Assembly (NCBI GenBank): GCA_946614205.1
Contig: CAMOGR010000169.1
Coordinates: 1-5,712, forward strand
Direction: 5' to 3'
Length of the DNA stretch: 5,712 bases
DNA from: an uncultured Bacteroidales bacterium
GTDB taxonomy: Bacteria; Bacteroidota; Bacteroidia; Bacteroidales; UBA932
This document shows positions 1 to 5,712 of the stretch, piece by piece (position 1 is the stretch's first letter; each line of letters begins with the position of its first letter). The notes beneath the pieces were generated by a model, which saw only the letters and a program-made list of their open reading frames with translations, did no database searches and was not told the DNA's origin. The translations under genes were made by a program, and so were the position numbers.

Positions 1-285
1 TGCATGCCCTGCCCGCACGGAATCAACATCCCGGGGGTGTTCCGTTTCTACGACAAGAGCGTGGTGGACGAGACTTACGTCCGCAGTAGCGAGCAGAAAG
101 ATTTCCTGAGGGCCCGCAAGCGCTATCTGGCCCAATACGACAAGGCCGTCGAGAGCGTCCGGCAGGCGGATCATTGCATTTCGTGCGGCGTATGCGCTCC
201 GCATTGCCCGCAGCATATCCGCATTCCCCGCGAGCTTGCCAGAATCGACGCTTACATCGAGGCAATCAAGCAGGGAACCCTGTAG
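1..285 (+). CDS. Aldo/keto reductase, C-terminal [4Fe-4S] domain (5' truncated)
   Basis: Only the last 94 codons are present, and the reading frame is open through the left edge. The fragment begins with CMPCPHGINIPGVF, the second half of a CxxCxxCxPCP cluster motif whose first cysteines lie outside the window. A second complete set follows at 175-210: CISCGVCAPHCP, a CxxCxxCxxxCP motif that would bind one [4Fe-4S] cluster. The pairing of GI(N/D)IPGVF with a later CPQHIRIPREL segment is typical of the ferredoxin-like tail on predicted oxidoreductases of the aldo/keto reductase superfamily, which have an NADPH-binding TIM barrel upstream. That barrel is not visible here, so the family call rests on the tail alone. 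Substrate is unknown. The protein should be cytoplasmic; no membrane segment is seen. The gene ends in TAG and converges on tsaB with 9 nt between the stop codons. An alternative is another two-cluster ferredoxin-type oxidoreductase. Confidence 0.82.
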   Translation, partial: CMPCPHGINIPGVFRFYDKSVVDETYVRSSEQKDFLRARKRYLAQYDKAVESVRQADHCISCGVCAPHCPQHIRIPRELARIDAYIEAIKQGTL

Positions 286-294
286 GAGGGGTGC

Positions 295-1110
295 TCAGAA
301 AAGTTTCTTTCCTACTGTGGCTACGAAATCCTTGAGATAGAAAGGCTCGAAGTAAGCCGTATCCCTGAAGGCGCCGGCTGCGAATTCCCGCAGTGCAGGC
401 GCCTTCATTGCGTCCGCCCTGGGACATTCCTGCCGGAAGGACCTGCCGGGCCCGGCGAGTATACTCTCGCACTTGGCAACTCCGTCGCCTATGAACAGGA
501 TGGCTTCCTGGTTTTCGCTTTTGCTTTCTCCGGCAGGAGCTCCGGAGGGCAGTGCTGCTTCGGGGCGACTTTGGCCCTTACGAACAGGAGCCCCGGAGCA
601 GCACTGCTCTCCGGAAATGCTCCTGCCTGTCAGAGGCAGATTACCGAATATCGAATCGATGCCTTCAATGATGCGGGGCGATATTTCGCTGAGCCTTGTG
701 CCGTCTGCGGAATAAACTGCGGTATATACTTCCATGCGGCGTGCGTCTATCATGGGGACGATGTACCGGCACCCTTCCGGAAGGCCTTCTTCAATGGCCT
801 GGGCGGCGAGGACGTCCAGAGTGCTGACGGCAAGGAGAGGAATGCCGCCTCCGAAGCACAGGCCCTTTGCCGTTGAGGAACCGACTCGCAGCCCGGTGTA
901 GGAGCCGGGCCCCATGCTGAGGCAGACGGCGTCGCAGTCGCTCACGCGGAGGCCTCTTTCGTCGAGAACTTCCTGTACGAAAGGTGCCGTGAGTGCAGCG
1001 TGGGCCCTGGGCTCGCTGCTCATGCGGCTTGCGCTTATGCGGTCTCCCTCCAGAAGTGCGACGGAGCAGAGGGAGGTTGAGGTCTCCAGAAGGATTATAC
1101 GGCTATCCAT
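295..1110 (-). CDS. tsaB: tRNA threonylcarbamoyladenosine biosynthesis protein TsaB, with an internal insertion
   Basis: The predicted protein has 271 residues. TsaB is the TsaD partner in the cytoplasmic complex (with TsaE) that transfers threonylcarbamoyl from TC-AMP to A37 of ANN-reading tRNAs. Visible ASKHA-fold marks are the N-terminal LLETSTSLCSVAL strand-turn (residues 7-19), GPGSYTGLRVG (67-77), DARRMEVY (122-129), IGDG (207-210) and the Bacteroidota-like tail AYFEPFYLKDFVAT (252-265). I chose the ATG at 1110 because family homology begins there; the frame stays open further upstream but is not TsaB-like and overlies cvpA. The protein is longer than the roughly 230 residues I expect. 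The excess lies at about residues 158-202, a Gly/Ser/Ala/Pro-rich stretch encoded by a large inverted repeat (532-627). The start lies inside the end of cvpA (16-nt overlap) and has no clear Shine-Dalgarno, so translational coupling is likely. I infer the gene is functional, because the frame is intact on both sides of the insertion. Confidence 0.95.
   Translation of the reverse strand: MDSRIILLETSTSLCSVALLEGDRISASRMSSEPRAHAALTAPFVQEVLDERGLRVSDCDAVCLSMGPGSYTGLRVGSSTAKGLCFGGGIPLLAVSTLDVLAAQAIEEGLPEGCRYIVPMIDARRMEVYTAVYSADGTRLSEISPRIIEGIDSIFGNLPLTGRSISGEQCCSGAPVRKGQSRPEAALPSGAPAGESKSENQEAILFIGDGVAKCESILAGPGRSFRQECPRADAMKAPALREFAAGAFRDTAYFEPFYLKDFVATVGKKLF
366..407. repeat. Hairpin-forming inverted repeat in the 3' part of tsaB
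   Basis: TGAAGGCGCC (366-375) is a perfect 10-bp reverse complement of GGCGCCTTCA (398-407). Inside it, CTGCG (378-382) pairs with CGCAG (389-393) around a 6-nt loop, so the whole stretch can fold as a two-part stem. It encodes about residues 235-248 of TsaB, in a region that aligns with ordinary family sequence, so it is not an obvious insertion. No T-run follows on either strand, so it does not look like a standard intrinsic terminator. Confidence 0.5.
532..627. repeat. Large imperfect palindrome (REP/MITE-like) inside tsaB
   Basis: The left arm (532-566) and right arm (590-627) are reverse complements over 35 positions, with two mismatches (548 and 560) and one 3-nt gap (ATT read on the minus strand, within about 616-618). 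The loop is 23 nt (567-589). Each arm also has its own smaller near-palindrome, for example GAGCAG-CA-CTGCTC in the right arm. A 14-nt unit CAGGAGCYCCGGAG occurs directly repeated at 534-547 and 585-598 with one mismatch, and a related inverted copy lies at about 608-625. The element is in frame with tsaB, encodes roughly residues 162-193, and has no stop codon in that frame. It coincides with the part of the protein that exceeds normal TsaB length. I see no target-site duplication. Calling it a mobile repeat is inference; only one copy lies in this window. Confidence 0.75.
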
Positions 1111-1598
1111 TGTTCGAAAAAGATACGTGCCTGAGGAAGAATCGCCGCCGCGAAGGAGCGCAGTGCGGGGTAAACCTTGCAGGCTTCGAGTTTTTGCGGG
1201 TCCACCATTTCCCAGCTGGCGTTGAGTCCGTCGAAGGCGCATATTACCAGGCCGAGCAGAAGGGCCGTGGTGAAGATGGAGAACAGTGCTCCAAGCAGGC
1301 GCAGAAGCCATCCGAGGGTGGCGATTTTGAAAAGTTTTGTGATGATTTTCCCGGTAATCGCCATGACGAGGGCGGTCGCGAGAAAAATCACGATGAAGCA
1401 AATTATATATGTGGCCCTTTCACCTCCGCCCAGCTGCAACATGGCAATCCTGGTGAGGTCCGGGGCGAAGCGGCCGGCCACGAAAGCGCCCATGAAAACG
1501 GACAGGAGCGATACTATCTGCATTATCAGGCCTTTCACCAGGCCTATGATGATACCTGGTATGAAGAGGGCGAGCAAGACGATATCCAAAACTTCCAT
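1095..1598 (-). CDS. CvpA family membrane protein
   Basis: This predicted protein of 167 residues has four hydrophobic segments, at about residues 4-22, 25-43, 62-83 and 96-121, followed by a more polar C-terminal tail. The first helix pair (VLDIVLLALFIPGIIIGLVKG) has the D-x(11-14)-G-x-x-x-G-x-x-x-G pattern at the start of CvpA/colicin V production family proteins, and the length fits the family. CvpA proteins sit in the inner membrane. Members have been linked to colicin V production and to envelope stress or bile tolerance, but the molecular activity is not settled. The ATG at 1598 is the first in the frame and directly precedes the first membrane segment. The gene ends inside the start of tsaB (16-nt overlap), so the two are probably co-transcribed from the promoter candidate at 1652-1681. 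No Shine-Dalgarno is evident; the leader is A/T-rich. Confidence 0.85.
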   Translation of the reverse strand: MEVLDIVLLALFIPGIIIGLVKGLIMQIVSLLSVFMGAFVAGRFAPDLTRIAMLQLGGGERATYIICFIVIFLATALVMAITGKIITKLFKIATLGWLLRLLGALFSIFTTALLLGLVICAFDGLNASWEMVDPQKLEACKVYPALRSFAAAILPQARIFFEQWIAV

Positions 1599-1599
1599 A

Positions 1600-1629
1600 G
1601 TTGAAACTTCGTGAAATTTGTTATATTTG
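1600..1629 (+). promoter_or_regulatory. Candidate Bacteroidetes-type promoter for ileS
   Basis: TATATTTG at 1622-1629 is a full match to the Bacteroidetes -7 consensus TAnnTTTG. GTTG at 1600-1603 is a partial match to the -33 TTTG box, 18 nt upstream. Transcription would begin near 1636, giving an ileS leader of about 35 nt. The intergenic position and the match to the ABC-type sigma factor consensus of this phylum support it; the weak -33 box and the short motifs limit confidence. Confidence 0.5.
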
Positions 1630-1651
1630 CAAGTTAATTGTCGCTACGCTG

Positions 1652-1681
1652 CAAAAGTAAGGAAAAATTATGACATTCAAA
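1652..1681 (-). promoter_or_regulatory. Candidate Bacteroidetes-type promoter for cvpA-tsaB
   Basis: Read on the minus strand, TACTTTTG (1659 down to 1652) matches the -7 consensus TAnnTTTG, and TTTG (1681 down to 1678) matches the -33 box exactly, with 18 nt between them. Transcription would begin near 1645, giving a leader of about 47 nt before the cvpA ATG. The -33 box lies within the first codons of ileS, and the -7 box touches the ileS ribosome-binding region. Both boxes match and are properly spaced, which makes this the better of the two promoter candidates. Confidence 0.55.
1659..1663 (+). promoter_or_regulatory. Weak ribosome binding site of ileS
   Basis: AAGGA lies 6 nt before the ATG at 1670. 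It supports that start over later ones, together with the homologous N-terminus MTFKEYKGLDL. Strong Shine-Dalgarno sequences are often absent in Bacteroidota, so this is supportive rather than decisive. Confidence 0.4.
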
Positions 1682-4600
1682 GAATATAAAGGCTTGGATT
1701 TGGTTGCCGCAGGCAATGAAGTTTTGGAGAGATGGCGCGCCATGGATGCATTCGGAAAGTCGCTCGCACTGCGCGAGGGCGCTCCCGAATTCATATTCTT
1801 CGAGGGCCCTCCCAGCGCAAACGGAATGCCCGGCATACACCATGTCATGGCCCGCAGTATAAAAGACGCCGTCTGCCGTTACAAGACGCAGAGCGGCTAC
1901 AAGGTGCGCCGCCGTGCCGGCTGGGACACCCACGGTCTTCCCGTGGAGCTCGGAGTGGAAAAGAAGCTCGGTATCACCAAGGAAGACATAGGCACCAAAA
2001 TCAGCGTCGAGGACTATAACCGCGCCTGCCGCGAGGAAGTCATGAAATATACCGCCGAGTGGCGCACCCTCACCGAGCGTATCGGCTATTGGGTGGACAT
2101 GGACGACCCGTACATCACGTACGACAACCGTTACATAGAGACCCTGTGGTACCTCCTCAAGGAAATATACGGCAAGGGCCTGCTGTACAAGGGCAAATCC
2201 ATTCAGCCCTACAGCCCTGCCGCCGGTACCGGCCTCAGCACGCACGAGCTCAACCAGCCCGGCTGCTACCGTGACGTCAAGGACACCACGGTCTGCGCCC
2301 AGTTCAAGGCAAAAGGGGAGCAGGACCTGTATTTCCTCGCCTGGACCACAACGCCCTGGACCCTTCCTTCCAACACCGCCCTTTGCGTCGGCCCTCTCAT
2401 CGACTATGTGAAGGTACGCAGCACAAACCCCTACACTGGCGCTCCGGCCACCTACATCCTGGCCAAGGACCTTGTGCCTGTGTGGTTTAACGGCAAGGTC
2501 GAATTCGAGGTGCTGCCCGGCGTCATCAAGGGCAGCGAGCTCGTGGGAATGGAGTACGAACAGCTCATCCCCTGGTTCAAGGCGGACAAGGGCGCATTCC
2601 GCGTCATCCCCGGCGATTACGTCACGACCGAGGACGGTACCGGCATAGTCCACATCGCACCTACTTTCGGAGCGGACGACGCCCGTGTGGCCCGCGCCGC
2701 CGGAGTTCCCGCCCTGCAGGTCATCGACAAGGACGGCTCTCCCCAGGCGCAGGTGGACCTCAAGGGCCGCTTCTTCCGCCTCGAGGACCTCGACCCCGAA
2801 TACGTTGCACAGAGGGTTGACCCCGTGTACGCCCAGTGGGCCGGCCGCTACGTAAAGAATGCCTACGACGACAGCCTTCCCGCAGACGCTCCCACGCTCG
2901 ACGTGGACCTCTGCGTCATGCTCAAGGCCGCCGGCAAGGCCTTCCGCATAGAGAAGCACGTTCACTCGTATCCCCACTGCTGGCGCACCGACAAGCCGGT
3001 CCTCTATTACCCGCTCGACAGCTGGTTCATCCGTGCCAGCGCCGTGCGTGAGCAGATGATGCGTCTGAACGATTCCATCACCTGGAAGCCGGAGTCCACC
3101 GGCACCGGACGTTTCGGCAAATGGCTTGAGAACATCCAGGACTGGAACCTCAGCCGCAGCCGCTACTGGGGTACGCCCCTTCCTGTCTGGCGCACCGAGG
3201 ACGGCAGGGAAGAAGTCTGCATAGGCAGCGTCCGCGAACTCTGGGACGCCATAGAAAAGAGCGTCGAGGCCGGATTCATGCAGTCCAACCCCCTGAAGGA
3301 CGCGGGCTTCGACCCTTCCGACATGAGCAAGGAGAACTACGACCGCATAGACCTTCACCGCCCGTACGTAGACAATATCATCCTCGTTTCTCCCAAGGGC
3401 CGCAGGATGCAGCGCGAGAAAGACCTTATCGACGTGTGGTTCGACTCCGGCGCCATGCCTTACGCCCAGACGGGCCTCCGCGGCATGGGTACGCCCGATT
3501 TCGGCGCCACCGCCGACTTCATCGCAGAAGGCGTGGACCAGACTCGCGGATGGTTCTACACCCTGCACGCGATTCATACCATGGTCAGCGGCACTCCTGC
3601 GTTCAAACGCGTGATTTCCAACGGTCTCGTCCTCGACAAGAAGGGCGAGAAGATGAGCAAGCGCCTCGGAAACGCGGTCGACCCGTTCGCCGCCATCGAC
3701 AAGTATGGCGCCGACGCCCTCCGCTGGTACATGCTCACCAACGCCCAGCCCTGGGACAACCTCAAGTTCGACGAGAGCGGAGTTGAGGAAGTGCGCCGCA
3801 AGTTCTTCGGCACGCTGTACAATTCCTACTCGGTCTTTGCGCTGTACGCCAACCTTGACGGCTTCGAACCCGGCGTCGGAGACGTCCCTTATGCCGAAAG
3901 GCCTCTTTTCGACCGCTGGATAATCTCCAGGCTCAATACCCTCTGCAGCCGTGTGACGGCCGCCTATGAGGACTACGACGTCACCCTTGCAGGCCGCCTG
4001 ATCCAGGATTTCGTCTGCGACGACCTCAGCAACTGGTACATACGCCTCAACAAGAAGCGTCTCTGGGGTTCCGGCATGCCGGAGGACAAGCTGGCCGCTT
4101 ACCAGACCCTGTATGAGGTGCTGAAAGACATAGCACTGCTCGGTGCGCCCATCGCCCCGTTCTTCATGGAACGCCTGTGGCTCGACCTGGTCCCCGGCAG
4201 CGAGTCGGTTCATTTCGAACCAATGCCGAAGAGCGACGCCTCCCTTGTGGACGCCGGACTCGAGGAGAGCATGTCATTCGCGCAGAAGGCCTCCAGCATG
4301 GTGCTGGCGCTCCGCAAGAAGGTCGGCATCAATGTGCGCAAGCCTCTTGCAAAGGTACTTGTCCCAGTGCTTGACGAGGGTGTGCGCGAACACATCGAGA
4401 AGGTGCGCGACATCTTCCTTACCGAGGTCAACGTCAAGCGTCTGGAGTTCCTTCACGACACCACCGGCATCATCACCAAGAAGATAAAGCCCAATTTCAA
4501 GACTCTGGGCAAGATATACGGCAAGCAGATGAAGGAAATCGCCGCCGCCTTCGGCACTCTTGACCAGAAGACCATTTCGGCTATCGAGGCGTCAGGGGAG

Positions 4601-5017
4601 TACGTGCTCAGCCTGCCCTCCGGCGACGTGACTCTCCGCGACGGCGACTACGAAATCTCCTCCGAGGACATGCCCGGCTGGCTCGTCGCCACTGAAGGCA
4701 CCCTCACCGTCGCGCTCGACATAGTGCAGACTCCCGAGCTGGTTCTCGAGGGTACCGCACGCGAGCTGATTCATCCAGTCCAGAATCTCCGCAAGGAGAG
4801 CGGATTCTCCCTCACCGACCGCATCGATACGTTCATCTACGCCGACGGTGCGGCTTATGAAAGCATTAACAAGGCACTTGCGGCGCACGGTATGTACGTC
4901 GCCTCCCAGACCCTCTCCAAGAGCCTGGTCCTCAGGCCTCTGGGCGAAGCTCCCGCAGAGGCCGTCCAGGTGCAGTGGGAAGATACAAGCATCAGCATAA
5001 AACTCAACCGCATATAA
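1670..5017 (+). CDS. ileS: Isoleucyl-tRNA synthetase (type 2, GxHH signature variant)
   Basis: This complete predicted protein of 1115 residues charges tRNA-Ile with isoleucine in the cytoplasm. Landmarks of a class I synthetase appear in order. PPSANGMPGIHH (47-58) holds the first signature as G55-I56-H57-H58, where HxGH is usual. AGWDTHGLPVE follows. The CP1 editing domain has WTTTPWTLPSN (225-235) and GTGIVHIAPTFGADD (323-337), whose acidic pair ends the editing-site motif. DVWFDSG (588-594), the AEGVDQTRGWF segment (619-629) and KMSKR (661-665) complete the catalytic core. A helical anticodon-binding domain follows, with NWYIRLNKKRLW starting at 788. The C-terminal part contains KPNFKTLGKIYGKQM and lacks the cysteine zinc finger of E. 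coli-type IleRS, as expected of the eukaryote-like type 2 group. Length fits that group. The stop is 2 nt before the DksA-family gene, suggesting one operon. No second ileS is visible here, so whether this is the only copy cannot be judged. Confidence 0.98.
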   Translation: MTFKEYKGLDLVAAGNEVLERWRAMDAFGKSLALREGAPEFIFFEGPPSANGMPGIHHVMARSIKDAVCRYKTQSGYKVRRRAGWDTHGLPVELGVEKKLGITKEDIGTKISVEDYNRACREEVMKYTAEWRTLTERIGYWVDMDDPYITYDNRYIETLWYLLKEIYGKGLLYKGKSIQPYSPAAGTGLSTHELNQPGCYRDVKDTTVCAQFKAKGEQDLYFLAWTTTPWTLPSNTALCVGPLIDYVKVRSTNPYTGAPATYILAKDLVPVWFNGKVEFEVLPGVIKGSELVGMEYEQLIPWFKADKGAFRVIPGDYVTTEDGTGIVHIAPTFGADDARVARAAGVPALQVIDKDGSPQAQVDLKGRFFRLEDLDPEYVAQRVDPVYAQWAGRYVKNAYDDSLPADAPTLDVDLCVMLKAAGKAFRIEKHVHSYPHCWRTDKPVLYYPLDSWFIRASAVREQMMRLNDSITWKPESTGTGRFGKWLENIQDWNLSRSRYWGTPLPVWRTEDGREEVCIGSVRELWDAIEKSVEAGFMQSNPLKDAGFDPSDMSKENYDRIDLHRPYVDNIILVSPKGRRMQREKDLIDVWFDSGAMPYAQTGLRGMGTPDFGATADFIAEGVDQTRGWFYTLHAIHTMVSGTPAFKRVISNGLVLDKKGEKMSKRLGNAVDPFAAIDKYGADALRWYMLTNAQPWDNLKFDESGVEEVRRKFFGTLYNSYSVFALYANLDGFEPGVGDVPYAERPLFDRWIISRLNTLCSRVTAAYEDYDVTLAGRLIQDFVCDDLSNWYIRLNKKRLWGSGMPEDKLAAYQTLYEVLKDIALLGAPIAPFFMERLWLDLVPGSESVHFEPMPKSDASLVDAGLEESMSFAQKASSMVLALRKKVGINVRKPLAKVLVPVLDEGVREHIEKVRDIFLTEVNVKRLEFLHDTTGIITKKIKPNFKTLGKIYGKQMKEIAAAFGTLDQKTISAIEASGEYVLSLPSGDVTLRDGDYEISSEDMPGWLVATEGTLTVALDIVQTPELVLEGTARELIHPVQNLRKESGFSLTDRIDTFIYADGAAYESINKALAAHGMYVASQTLSKSLVLRPLGEAPAEAVQVQWEDTSISIKLNRI

Positions 5018-5019
5018 TT

Positions 5020-5421
5020 ATGGCAGAAGAACTCAAAACACGTTATTCCGACGAAGAACTTGCTGAATTCAAGGGCATTATCGAAGAGATGCTCACCAAG
5101 GCCCGCGCAGAGTACGACACCCTTCGTCACGTTATTATGCACAACGGTTCCAATGACATCGAGGATACGTCCCCTTCGTTCAAGACCGTCGAGGATGACG
5201 GCGCCAATCAGCTCTCCAAGGAAGAGGCGAGCCAGCTGGCGCAGCGTCAGTACAAGTTTATCCAGAATCTCGAGGCCGCACTCGTGCGCATCGAGAACAA
5301 AACCTATGGCATCTGCCGCGTTACCGGCAAGCTCATACCGAAGGAGCGCCTGAGGCTCGTCCCTCACGCCACTCTCACCGTTGAGGCGAAGGAGATGCTC
5401 GCCAAGCAGGGTAAGAAATGA
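5020..5421 (+). CDS. TraR/DksA family RNA polymerase-binding regulator with a degenerate zinc finger
   Basis: This predicted protein of 133 residues is compatible with the family in length and layout. A long, charged helical region (about 10-95) suits the coiled-coil that enters the RNA polymerase secondary channel. Its middle carries D46-I-E-D49-T-S51, resembling the DxxDxA tip motif of DksA with Ser for Ala. The C-terminal segment YGICRVTGKLIPKERLRLVP (about 96-115) aligns with the DksA/TraR zinc finger, but only one cysteine (C99) remains of the usual four, so metal binding is unlikely. I recall this as common in Bacteroidota members. The likely role is ppGpp-linked control of transcription, inferred from family. 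I chose the ATG at 5020, 2 nt after the ileS stop; an upstream in-frame ATG at 4975 would overlap ileS by 43 nt and adds residues unlike the family. No Shine-Dalgarno is visible, so it may rely on coupling to ileS. Confidence 0.9.
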   Translation: MAEELKTRYSDEELAEFKGIIEEMLTKARAEYDTLRHVIMHNGSNDIEDTSPSFKTVEDDGANQLSKEEASQLAQRQYKFIQNLEAALVRIENKTYGICRVTGKLIPKERLRLVPHATLTVEAKEMLAKQGKK

Positions 5422-5712
5422 AAATTTCCAAGGGTGCCAGGCTCATCATCCTCGGGGTGGTGCTGGTTGTCATCGACCAGGTAATCAAGTACCTGGTCAA
5501 GACCAACATGACTCTTGGCCAGCAGATTTACGTGCTCGGTGACTGGTTCCGCCTGTGTTTCGTCGAGAACGAGGGCTTCGCCTTCGGCATGAAGTTCGGC
5601 GGAGCGGTCGGAAAGTTTGCCCTGTCGCTGTTCCGCATCGTGCTCTGCGGCGCGCTTGTATGGTGGATTTCGTCGCTTTGCCGGAAGGGCAAGGCGCCTG
5701 CCGGCGTACTGG
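5418..5712 (+). CDS. lspA: Lipoprotein signal peptidase II (3' truncated)
   Basis: The first 98 codons are present and the frame continues past the right edge. LspA is the inner-membrane aspartyl protease that removes the signal peptide of prolipoproteins after lipidation by Lgt. Visible features are a first membrane segment (about residues 8-26) ending in VVIDQVIKYLV, with the family's conserved D20 and K24; the periplasmic motif VENEGFAFG (49-57), matching the NxGxAF block with N51; and a second membrane segment (about 66-87). The two catalytic aspartates lie further downstream and cannot be checked. The ATG overlaps the stop of the preceding gene in an ATGA arrangement (5418-5421), which points to translational coupling and one transcript with ileS. 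A short purine stretch, AGGGTAAGAA, lies just upstream. The order ileS, DksA-family gene, lspA is familiar from Bacteroidota. Confidence 0.95.
   Translation, partial: MKISKGARLIILGVVLVVIDQVIKYLVKTNMTLGQQIYVLGDWFRLCFVENEGFAFGMKFGGAVGKFALSLFRIVLCGALVWWISSLCRKGKAPAGVL

Noticed and set aside
424..456. GC-rich repeats CCTGCCGGA / CCTGCCGGG next to the tsaB palindrome as another copy of the element
   Set aside because: Similarity to the element is limited to a short GC-rich core, with no extended match to either arm.
457..466. Perfect 10-bp palindrome GAGTATACTC as an operator
   Set aside because: It lies inside tsaB coding sequence far from any promoter. A 10-bp palindrome is plausible by chance, and no second copy was noticed.
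532..627. The tsaB palindrome as an intrinsic terminator or attenuator
   Set aside because: No T-run follows on either strand, and it sits mid-gene with the reading frame continuing into conserved TsaB sequence.
1111..1401. A 97-codon N-terminal extension of tsaB
   Set aside because: The extension lies over cvpA in another frame, shows no TsaB similarity, and the family start motif begins at MDSRIILLETSTS.
993..1604. A 203-codon plus-strand frame opposite cvpA and the tsaB start
   Set aside because: The product is a charged, low-complexity sequence with no recognisable motif, and the minus strand holds two clear genes, one with four membrane segments.
1634..4213. An 859-codon open frame on the minus strand opposite ileS
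   Set aside because: ileS is unmistakable over the same bases. Its G/C-rich third positions remove stop codons from the opposite strand. The antisense product is rich in Val, Ala, Gly and Glu and shows no recognisable domain or motif order.

Overview
The window looks like a chromosomal housekeeping segment of a GC-rich member of the Bacteroidota, probably Bacteroidales. Four things suggest this. The gene order ileS, TraR/DksA-family gene, lspA is one I associate with that group. The TsaB C-terminus (AYFEPFYLKDFVAT) and the IleRS motifs read like Bacteroidota versions. The only sizeable intergenic gap carries promoter-like boxes of the Bacteroidetes type (TTTG / TAnnTTTG). Most starts also lack a strong Shine-Dalgarno sequence. 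Codon third positions in ileS are rich in G and C. I cannot name the genus.

Layout from left to right. Positions 1-285 (+) hold the C-terminal end of an aldo/keto reductase with ferredoxin-like iron-sulfur cysteines. It converges, with a 9-nt gap, on a leftward pair made of cvpA-like (1598-1095, -) and tsaB (1110-295, -), which overlap by 16 nt. A 71-nt intergenic region (1599-1669) separates this pair from a rightward group: ileS (1670-5017), a TraR/DksA-family regulator (5020-5421) and the start of lspA (5418 to past the window edge). The rightward genes are 2 nt apart and then overlap by 4 nt (ATGA), as expected of one operon.

Two genes serve translation: TsaB in the t6A modification of ANN-decoding tRNAs, and IleRS in charging tRNA-Ile. 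The DksA-family protein is expected to act on RNA polymerase. LspA and CvpA are membrane proteins (lipoprotein maturation; poorly defined role).

The most unusual structures are three. First, a 96-nt imperfect palindrome (532-627) sits in frame inside tsaB and seems to add an extra segment to the protein, like a mobile palindromic repeat that inserts into genes. Second, IleRS carries GIHH where the class I HxGH signature is expected, a swap linked to mupirocin hyper-resistance. Third, two promoter candidates in the gap face each other, so each transcript would run through the other's promoter. I found no CRISPR array, tRNA, rRNA, transposase or phage gene, and I see no clearly new multi-gene system.
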